From NCBI GenBank assembly GCA_002284615.2, contig MU069646.1:355779-377309 (forward strand): a DNA stretch of 21,531 nt. Reading direction: 5' to 3'. The notes beneath the pieces are model-generated. The model was not told where the DNA came from. It did no database searches and saw nothing but the letters and a program-made list of their open reading frames with translations. The translations under genes were made by a program, and so were the position numbers. Of this stretch, positions 14,950-21,531 are shown one piece after another. This DNA comes from Dunaliella salina. Lineage: Eukaryota; Chlorophyta; Chlorophyceae; Chlamydomonadales; Dunaliellaceae. Each line of letters starts with the position of its first letter. Positions within the stretch are counted from its first letter, which is position 1.

Positions 14950-15907
14950 CAGTGCTGTGCCTTGGATCCATAAAATAAATTTAACACCGTAATGAATGGA
15001 GCATTTTTTAAGTTATCGTCAGATTACCATCATTTACGGTGAACCTTTTCCTGAAAATGTGAAATCGTCAGTAACCGTGTGAAAGACTCACACCATCGGG
15101 AACTCAAGTGACCCCCACGGTGCGAACTCATTGGCCGAGCGAGTGCACTCGCAGGCCTCCGGGTGAAGTCAAATTGCCGTAGTCAGATTCTACACGCCGA
15201 AACAAATCGTAGCCTGTGTTACCCAGGCCGTGGAAGAAGATGAGCTCGGAACTTCGCCATGGGATGAGCAAGAACACGAACAAGAGAGCCAGAGTGGCTC
15301 TGGGTGGGAAAAGCCTGGCAAATTTGCTTTAAAGCCGCAGCAGCTGCTTGCACCCCCAGCACCCGAGGGCCTGCAAGAAGGCTCAAAGGGAAAGGAGGTA
15401 GGAAGTCCACAAGCGCATGGGTGAAGGAGAACCACACCCAGAAGGAGCAGCAGGTGGGGGCAGGGGACAGAGGCATCGATCGATCTCGCATATGTTTGCA
15501 AGCACTGCACTTGCAGGCAAGCAGGGCTGGAGCGAGCGGGCGCTCCATGGCAACAGCAAACAAAACGTTACAGGTTTGCACACGCAAATGACGTTGCATA
15601 GATGATGAGCTTGATAAAAGATAATTTTCCAGGTCTTCATATGTGATTGCACAGCCCGTAGAACTCACTTACAATGAAGGGACAGAGGTATCCGCAGAAC
15701 TGTGCATTTTTGCAGAACTTTTCTGTAATTTCTGTAAATCTTGACGATTTCCTGCCGTAAAAAAACGGATATGCCCAATCATCAACGTCAAAAATAAAAA
15801 TCACCGTCATTTACGGTCAAGATTCAGTCTTTGACGGTAAAAATCGCAAACTGCGTTACGTCACGTACATTACGCCTGGCGCCGTCAGGCGTCAGGGCAC
15901 AGCACTG
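14950..15907. mobile_element. Non-autonomous hAT transposon, complete
   Basis: CAGTGCTGTGCC at 14950-14961 and its exact inverse GGCACAGCACTG at 15896-15907 bound a 958-bp element. GTTACAGC is present on both sides (14942-14949 and 15908-15915), the 8-bp duplication expected of hAT elements. Near the ends lie several copies of TTACGGT or ACCGTAA (about 14986, 15034, 15815) and related TGACGGTAA and TGCCGTAA, probably transposase binding sites. No hAT transposase or dimerisation domain is encoded. An exon-like segment lies inside at 15227-15397. The element sits in the proposed host intron between exons Q and R. Confidence 0.9.
15227..15397 (+). CDS. Exon-like segment inside the hAT element
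   Basis: A 57-codon phase-0 block on the plus strand follows GTGTTACCCAG and ends before GTAGGAAG. The peptide is acidic then Gln/Pro-rich: VEEDELGTSPWDEQEHEQES, then a Gly/Lys-rich stretch and PQQLLAPPAPEG. It has the look of a disordered segment of a real protein and does not resemble a hAT transposase. It runs antisense to the surrounding host gene. It may be an exon captured from elsewhere (a Pack-type hAT) or a leftover of an accessory protein. The open frame continues nine codons past the donor to a stop at 15424. Confidence 0.4.
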
Positions 15908-15915
15908 GTTACAGC

Positions 15916-16479
15916 ACATTCATATGGCTCTGTCAACACACCACCTCAAAGGGTCAGCCAAAATGGAAATGAAAGACACACGGTGTTATTGAGACCCATG
16001 GGCAAGAAGCATGCCTGCCCATGACAGGACCCTTGCCTAACCCGCAACACACATTTTCTAATTTCCATGCAGATTGGGAGGTGCTTCCTCTTGTAAACAC
16101 ACCCTGCCTCACACTCCTCCTCCTGACCCAACGCCTTGCACCACATTCAGAATGTTGCGAGGGGGCTCAAGAGGTGTCCTTACCATTCACCTGCTGCTTA
16201 CTGTTCAAACTGGTAATCTGCTCGGCCAGTGCTGATTACTTCAATTTATCTATTCAGTCTTTGCAGAAAGGGATGACCAAAATGACACCAGGGAGTGTTG
16301 TGATCTTCAGTACATACATGCCTCAAAGTCACCAGCACTAACAAATCACAATTACGTTAGACCTGGCCCCCCTGAAAAAATGATCTCAGGCCATGCTAGG
16401 AGCCATGCATTTGAAAGTGGCTCTGAATTGGCCAGTGCTGGTTTGCAACATTTTTTTGGGGGTTTCTGGGGCAGGCAAT
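15916..16479. other. Intronic sequence without recognised feature
   Basis: Open frames here (for example 16021-16341 on the plus strand) have no family resemblance or splice support. The motif GACCTGGCCCCCCTG ending at 16374 looks like a transposon terminus, but no partner end was found. Confidence 0.4.
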
Positions 16480-16790
16480 GCCGTTTCCCGATGTTCTACA
16501 ATTTCCCACTTCGAATTCAACCAAGCCAACCATTATCATTTCGAGTCATATTTTGCTCAACAAAAAATGATGAGAACCAAAGGACCCCAGATCAACTCTA
16601 CCGCCTCAGATCACCCCACATCGGCCCCAAGCTCCAGTCTCCTCCCGTTTCCAAAGCTAGACTTTGGTACCTTCATACCTAGTTTTAAGATCCTGCCTAT
16701 TCAAGAAAAGGAAAAATTCAAGGAAAGAAAAGATTAAGTTCGAAATTGACCTTTTGGCACCCTGTGTGGAATTTCTCAGGGCTGAAAAAC
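16480..16790 (-). repeat. Dispersed repeat core, copy 3 (inverted)
   Basis: Read on the minus strand, this copy shares GTGCCAAAAAGGTCAATTT, GGGGTGATCTGAGGC, GATCTGGGGTCCT, TCATTTTTTG and GATAATGGTTGGC with 1590-1850, in the same order. Weaker similarity may extend to 16375. It lies in the proposed host intron. Confidence 0.7.
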
Positions 16791-16796
16791 ATTTAA

Positions 16797-16925
16797 CATC
16801 TCGTCAAATATCTCGTCAAATATCTTGTCAAACATCTTGTCAAACATCTTGTCAAACATCTTGTCAAATATCTTGTCAAACATCTTGTCAAACATCTTGT
16901 CAAACATCTTGCCAAACATCTTGTC
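16797..16925 (+). repeat. 12-bp minisatellite, about 11 units
   Basis: The unit ATCTTGTCAAAC is repeated with few substitutions (CTCGTC early, TTGCC late). Because 12 is a multiple of three, it stays open on both strands and gives spurious SCQT or DKMF repeat peptides. Confidence 0.95.
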
Positions 16926-17160
16926 TTTCCACTCCAATTTTTCACTCCCCGCAGCACACGTGCACCAGCACAACGCTAATCGAGTTCGCAACATGTTATG
17001 CTGCAGACAAAAAATCAGGCAGCGCTTGCTTGCTGACATGGAAACGCTTCTGGCAAACTAGGCCAGTTCAAAAGCATATGTGCATTCATGCCACCTGGAA
17101 CCCCTGTCAAAAAGGTCCCTCACGCCGGGAATGCCAGCAAAATGGCATCACATTATGTTA

Positions 17161-17290
17161 CAGCTCACCAGCAACAAGATGTATGTCGTACAGAGCTCAC
17201 CAGCAAAAAGACGTATGTCGTACAGAGCTCACCAGCAAAAAGACGTATGTTGCACAGAGCTCACCAGCAAAAAGGCTTCGAGTGATGCAT
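17161..17290 (+). repeat. 32-bp tandem repeat, four units
   Basis: Units of CAGAGCTCACCAGCAAAAAG plus ACGTATGTCGTA follow each other without spacers at 17161, 17191, 17223 and 17255. Decayed forms of CACCAGCAAAAAG continue to about 17350. Confidence 0.9.
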
Positions 17291-17375
17291 CATAAAGCTG
17301 ACTAGCAAAAAGGGATTGCTATGTTATGAGAGCACACCAGCAAAAAGGCATCTCGCCACATTACATTGAGCTCAC

Positions 17376-17624
17376 CAGAATCGCCTCCTCGGCTTGCTCT
17401 GCTCCTTCTTCAACCAAACGCATGACATCACCTTCACCGTTTCCAGCCTTGCCTCCTCCTGCTGCTGCGGCAGCAGGAGCTGCGTCAGCTGCATTATGCA
17501 CAGCTGTTCTTTTAGATGCAGCTGTAGCGGCTGCTACTGCGGCTGCAGTCATTTTGCCAGTTGAGGCAGCGGCAGCAGTAGCTGTTGCATGCAGCCGGGC
17601 CAGCTGGTCCTCCAAGTGCCCCAA
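17376..17624 (-). CDS. Host gene exon, Ala-rich helical region (exon Q)
   Basis: This is an 83-codon block on the minus strand with a strong acceptor (CTCTTGTACCTTGCAG, ending 17625) and donor (CTG then GTGAGC at 17375). Both ends are phase 0. The peptide starts LGHLEDQLARLHA, a heptad-like coiled-coil start that continues the end of exon P (EELALK). An Ala-rich stretch with runs of four to five Ala follows, and the block ends GDVMRLVEEGAEQAEEAIL. Without splicing the frame stops five codons later. It has the best splice signals of the gene. Confidence 0.7.
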
Positions 17625-17670
17625 CTGCAAGGTACAAGAGCAAAACGCCGAGTGAGTACATCATTACATG

Positions 17671-17671
17671 C

Positions 17672-17712
<41 letters not shown>
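17671..17712 (+). repeat. (CAA)n microsatellite
   Basis: Fourteen CAA units lie in the proposed intron between exons P and Q. Confidence 0.95.
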
Positions 17713-17713
<1 letters not shown>

Positions 17714-17719
17714 TACATA

Positions 17720-17765
17720 ACTACTACTACTACTACTACTACTGCTACTACTACTACTACTACTG

Positions 17766-17816
<51 letters not shown>

Positions 17817-17817
17817 T
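17720..17817 (+). repeat. (CTA)n microsatellite with two interruptions
   Basis: About 33 CTA units are interrupted by CTG at two places. It adjoins the CAA tract, separated by AATTACATA. Confidence 0.95.
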
Positions 17818-17998
17818 TACTGCTTGTTACTACCAGTACTACTTATAATAACACATGAATTTGCGCGATTGTTGTGGTTGGGTTGCGCGTTGGCCATACG
17901 TGTATATGTCACATCTTATGTGTGTATACATCTTAAATGTGTGTATGTGTGAAAATACATATGTTTACATTTATTTGTTCACCTATAAATATGTATGT

Positions 17999-18041
17999 AA
18001 ATAAATAAATAAATAAATAAATAAATATATATATATATATA
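17999..18041 (+). repeat. (AAAT)n and (AT)n microsatellites
   Basis: Seven AAAT units run into eight AT units and then ACACACATGCATGCAT. Confidence 0.95.
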
Positions 18042-18096
18042 CACACATGCATGCATTTCTACTTGTATGTGTTCATTTGCATACACATACGTGCAT

Positions 18097-18098
<2 letters not shown>

Positions 18099-18168
<70 letters not shown>
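18099..18168 (+). repeat. (CA)n microsatellite, about 35 units
   Basis: An uninterrupted dinucleotide run in the proposed intron. Confidence 0.95.
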
Positions 18169-18169
<1 letters not shown>

Positions 18170-18703
18170 ACAGATGAACACATGGTCTGCATTCAGAGGC
18201 GTAGCCACGCATTTAGCCTTTCAGGCATTCATTGTGTATTGTTTGCTGCTGCGCATTCCCGCATAGCTGCTGTATTGCTTCCAACCTTAAGGGTTAAGGA
18301 TCCTGCATGCCAATCCCTTCTTGTCCAGCACAGCAGGTCATGGGTTAAGACTCTAACTGGGCACCACCTTCTCAATGCTTCTACCGTTCATGCATTCTGC
18401 CTTATTGTTTCTGGTGCGTGTGTGCTAGCATGCCAGCTCTCAGCTGTTTTTTTGCTCCTGGACTTGACTCAATTGCCACTTACTTAAGAGATCACAAAAA
18501 CCAGCCAACGCAGCAAAAAACCAAAGCGCGGTGTGGTCGAAAGCAAAACACGTCTTTGGTAGAAAATTCACTGGTTTGTCTAATTCTGGAAAGTAGGTTG
18601 TGGCGTGTCATTCTCCTTGAAAAGCAGCCAACTTCTCAGGGGACATGACCTGCTGAAAATTATGCCATCTCTGTGTAGGACAGTCACACTGACAGTGTAA
18701 GAG
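18170..18703. other. Intronic sequence without recognised feature
   Basis: Near 18339, CATGGGTTAAGACTC slightly resembles a pol III B box, but no A box is in register. No exon with good splice sites is seen. Confidence 0.4.
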
Positions 18704-19135
18704 CATATATGTTGCTCTCTCATGTTGACAGTGCAAGTGCATGCTGCTTTTTCACGCTCACAGGCCAAGCGCGTATGCTGCTCCCCTGCGCTTACAAAGC
18801 AAGCTGTGCATGCTGCTCTCTCATGCTGACAAACCAAGTGCATGTTGCCCTTTCATGCTGACAAACCAAGTGCATGCTGCTCTCTCATGCTGACAAACCA
18901 AGTTGTGCATGCTGCTCTCTCATGCNGACAAACCAAGCTGTGCATGCTGCTCTCTCATGCTGACAAACCAAGCTGTGCATGCTGCTCTCTCATGCTGACA
19001 AACCAAGCTGTGCATGCTGCTCTCTCATGCTGACAAACCAAGCTGTGCATGCTGCTCTCTCATGCTGACAAACCAAGTGCATGCTGCTCTCTCATGCTGA
19101 CTCTCTCATGCTGACAGACCAAGCGCATGCTGCTA
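18704..19135 (+). repeat. 35-bp minisatellite, about 12 units
   Basis: The unit is GCATGCTGCTCTCTCATGCT followed by GACAAACCAAGCTGT. The central units (18900-19060) are nearly identical and the outer ones diverged, which suggests recent central amplification. One unresolved base is at 18926. It ends a few bases before the donor of exon P. Confidence 0.95.
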
Positions 19136-19141
19136 TCCCAC

Positions 19142-19434
19142 CTTTAAAGCCAATTCCTCTGTTGGTATGTCCTGCTTCAGACTTGGCACCGGCCCCTCCC
19201 GAGGTGTTGGTTTTGGTGACGACGCTCGCGCTGGTAGTGGTGATGGTGGTGGTGGTGGTTGTGCTGCTGAGACGCTGGTTGTAGCGCCCGTTTTTGCATC
19301 AGGAATTGCATCATCTGGTACTGATCCCATTGATGGAAACGAGTGTGGGCCGTATGGGGCTGCAGGCGCAGAAGCGGAAGTGGTGGGCCGGGAGAGAGGG
19401 CTGGGCGGCAGCCCCCACACTTCGGCAGCTACGC
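19142..19434 (-). CDS. Host gene exon, Pro-rich region (exon P)
   Basis: This is a 97-codon block (plus two leading bases) on the minus strand. The acceptor is GGCCTGCAG ending at 19435; an alternative CACAG ends at 19443. The donor is AAG then GTGGGA at 19141, and the frame hits a stop two codons later without splicing. The peptide is Pro/Ser/Ala-rich (VWGLPPSPLSRPTTSASAP, then QPPPPPSPLPARASSP) and ends in a charged helix, LKQDIPTEELALK. It joins exon Q in phase 0 and the helix continues across the junction. The Pro-rich part is probably disordered. No family is recognised. Confidence 0.6.
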
Positions 19435-19441
19435 CTGCAGG

Positions 19442-19653
<212 letters not shown>

Positions 19654-19724
19654 TTTGCCCTGGCCAGAATGCCAACATTAATCCTTTGGAGTGCATTCAG
19701 CTGCCTCAATATGGGATGAGGCCA

Positions 19725-20340
19725 TGACCGTTGGGCCAACCAAGCAACAAGGCCATGCAATGACTGGTGCGCCAACCAAGTGCACAAGGCCAAGCAATGA
19801 CTGTTTTGCCAAGTGTATGAAGCCAATGACTGTTGTGCCAGCTAAGCGCTCGAGACCAAGCAGCGACTGTCGCGCTAAGCAAGCATGGAGGCCAAGCGAT
19901 GGCTGTTGTGTTAGCCAAGCACATAAGGCCAAGCAATGAGTGTCGTACCAACCAAACGCACGAGGCCAAGCAATAACTGTTGTGTTAGCCAAGCGCCTAA
20001 GGCCAAGCAATGAGTGTCGTACCTACCAAACGCACGAGGCCAAGCAATGTATTTTGTGTTAACCAAGCGCATTAGGCCAAGCAATGAGTGTCACACCAAT
20101 CAAACGCACGAGGCCAAGCAATGATTATCGTGTTAGCCAAGCGCATAAGGCCGAGCAATGAGTGTCGCACCAACCAAACGCACGTAGCCAACCAAACCAA
20201 GCAATGACTGGTGCGCCAACCAAGCACATGAAGCCAAGTGACACTGATCCATGCCAACGTCAACCTTTTGAGCTGCCACAACACGGGGTAAGGCTAAGCA
20301 AAGGTGCGCCAACCAAGTGCATGAGGCTGAAGTGACACTG
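19725..20340 (+). repeat. 36-bp minisatellite with higher-order units
   Basis: About 17 diverged units of AACCAAGCGCATRAGGCCAA then GCAATGACTGTTGTGCC are present. Adjacent units alternate between TGTTGTGTTAGCC and TGTCGYACCAACC, giving a repeat of about 72 bp. The open frames read from it are repeat artefacts. Confidence 0.9.
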
Positions 20341-20515
20341 GATGTGTGAATCACAGACAACCAACGGGCAAGCAAGCTCGTTCACTTCAAGCCCTGGATG
20401 TTCTGCATGCTGCCCCGATCTCCCCCGTCTCAGTTTCAGAGACCGGACAGAAAAACAGGAGGCAAGGCGCTGCAGGTGAATCCGCACTATGGCATAAAAA
20501 AACGCGCAGACCTAC

Positions 20516-20585
20516 CGCTTCAATTTGGGAGCATTGCCGGGAGGCAAGGTCCTCAACGCATTCACGTTGGCGTACGATGGCACGC
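20516..20585 (-). CDS. Possible small upstream exon
   Basis: After CTCCGCTGCAG (ending 20586), 70 bases read RAIVRQRECVEDLASRQCSQ on the minus strand and end at GCG before GTAGGT. Composition and splice signals are plausible. Its 3' phase (0) does not match the 5' phase of exon P, so another exon would have to lie between. The call is weak. Confidence 0.3.
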
Positions 20586-20715
20586 CTGCAGCGGAGTGTG
20601 TGAGGTGTTTGTGATGTGTCTGCTCCGCAATGGCCTCACATCAGTGTGCTTGCATGCATTTGCATGCTTTATTAAAGAAGAATAAATCAAGCAGGGGCCG
20701 AGTGCAGAGAAAGGG

Positions 20716-20845
20716 TAGAGCAGAAGAAGGAAGATGTCGAAATAGGGTGGAGCAGAAAGAACAGGGTGCGGAGAAATGGTGGAGCAGAAAGAGCAGGGTA
20801 TTTGGAAATGTTGGAGCAAAAGGAGCGAGGGCAGAGGAGTACTTT
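20716..20845 (+). repeat. 32-bp purine-rich tandem repeat, four units
   Basis: TRGAGCAGAA-type starts fall at 20716, 20748, 20780 and 20812, exactly 32 bases apart. The strand is strongly purine-biased. Confidence 0.85.
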
Positions 20846-21080
20846 GCAGCAAGCACAAAATACGGAATCATGCAAATGGGAGCACCCCAAGGAGCGAAGC
20901 ATGCGACAGCATTGGTATAATGATGCTTGCCATTCAGGTGGATAAAACCTGCATGCTGTGCATGATAGAATGCTGTGGGCTGTGCAAAGTAGATTGCTGT
21001 CTGCTGTGCTTTTGTGAGATGCCTGCATGCTGCAAAAAGGAAGCCATGTGCAGTGCATGATACAATGCTGTGTTGTGCAG

Positions 21081-21428
21081 GTGGAACGCCTGTGAACAAG
21101 GCATACCTGCAGCTGTTAAAATATGGGCATGCATTAGAGCTAGATTCCAACATGGAGTATTTTGTGGCTAAAAGCACGCTAGTTGTCAAGAAGGGTCACA
21201 GTATGAAGGTGCACAGATGGAGGAATGAGAGCCGGAGGCTGCATGGAGGTTGTGCAAAGAGCGTGCATGATGAGAAACGACATCACATTTGACAGCTCAG
21301 AAGGCTGTCCAATGGCCCCTGTCGGTGTTATCCCTGCTGCTCGAGGGCAAGGCACAAACATTACAATATTCCAGCTGCAGAGGAGTGCAAAGAGGCCAGA
21401 TGTCTGTATGGGATCAGCCATGCCATGA
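21081..21428 (+). pseudogene. Weak coding-like region, frame broken
   Basis: After CTGTGTTGTGCAG (ending 21080) a plus-strand frame reads TPVNKAYLQLLKYGHALELD and remains open to 21292. Another frame from about 21225 reads MRNDITFDSSEGCPMAPVGV and remains open to a TGA at 21428. Both have protein-like composition, but they are in different frames with no convincing intron between them. Either a frameshift has broken the gene or one of the two is a chance frame. No family is recognised. Confidence 0.3.
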
Positions 21429-21531
21429 TTTCCGCCTTTTTCCTGGGGGTTAAACTGTGATGTGGACAGCGTACATTTATGAGATCAACAAATCCGATTT
21501 GTATTCCTTTGTCAAAGGCTCTGAGGTTGCC

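Noticed and set aside
16360..16374. GACCTGGCCCCCCTG as the right end of another hAT element
   Set aside because: No matching left end or duplication could be found in the window.
17161..17290. CRISPR array with 32-bp repeats
   Set aside because: The units are contiguous without spacers, and the sequence is eukaryotic.
16664..17305. 213-codon plus-strand frame
   Set aside because: It is held open by the 12-bp and 32-bp repeats and begins in a transposon remnant.
18330..18360. Pol III B box of a second SINE
   Set aside because: There is only one weak box, with no A box in register and no tail or duplication.
18047..18487. 146-codon plus-strand frame with a His-Thr repeat
   Set aside because: It is a translation of the (CA)n microsatellite and flanking intronic sequence.
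19678..20375. Minus-strand repeat protein (12-residue units with AWP and HCLAL)
   Set aside because: The frame follows a 36-bp minisatellite. Both strands stay open, and there are no splice signals or non-repeat coding flanks.

Overview
The window is eukaryotic, most likely from a green alga, and the organism is not identified. The clues are spliced exons with GT-AG borders, Ala/Gly/Gln/Pro-rich low-complexity exons, very long dinucleotide microsatellites, and LINE retrotransposons that combine an RNase H domain with a C-terminal CCHC knuckle and a PD...ExK restriction-like endonuclease. That combination is known from Dualen/RandI-type elements of Chlamydomonas. The source is an inference; the features below do not depend on it. 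No bacterial operons, rRNA genes or CRISPR arrays are present.

Bases 1 to about 11,000 are a nest of transposable elements. Two related LINE families dominate. LINE-A ends in a conserved 3' terminus with CTACGTAG and a T/C-rich tail. LINE-B ends in a 3' hairpin followed by GTAGACTTTT and a (TTTTAC)n tail. One minus-strand LINE-B copy is broken into three pieces (3628-3979, 6354-7480, 10332-10735). The first break holds a LINE-A copy (3980-6353). The second holds an element of about 2.85 kb (7481-10331) whose ends are full of the 11-bp palindrome CCTGAWTCAGG. That element in turn holds a younger LINE-B copy (8681-9863) with a perfect 13-bp target-site duplication. On the left, a DNA transposon (571-2087) lies in another LINE-B fragment and itself carries a tRNA-derived SINE (857-1056) with a perfect 11-bp duplication. 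The SINE 3' end resembles the LINE-B 3' end, so LINE-B or a close relative probably mobilises it.

Bases 11,000 to 20,600 look like the body of a host gene on the minus strand. Four exon-like blocks follow each other in transcription order: 19434-19142, 17624-17376, 14233-14063 and 13403-12516. Each has plausible splice sites, and the three junctions between them are all phase 0. A further block ending in a stop codon (11304-11103) may be the last exon. The protein is not recognised: a Pro-rich stretch, an Ala-rich helical region, a compact helical segment, then a long Ala/Gly/Ser-rich tail. The introns carry microsatellites, minisatellites, remnants of the 571-2087 transposon family, a 568-base assembly gap, and a complete 958-bp non-autonomous hAT element (14950-15907) with perfect 12-bp termini and an 8-bp duplication. 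The hAT encloses an exon-like segment on the opposite strand, possibly a captured gene fragment.

The last kilobase has purine-rich 32-bp repeats and a weakly supported plus-strand coding region that breaks frame.
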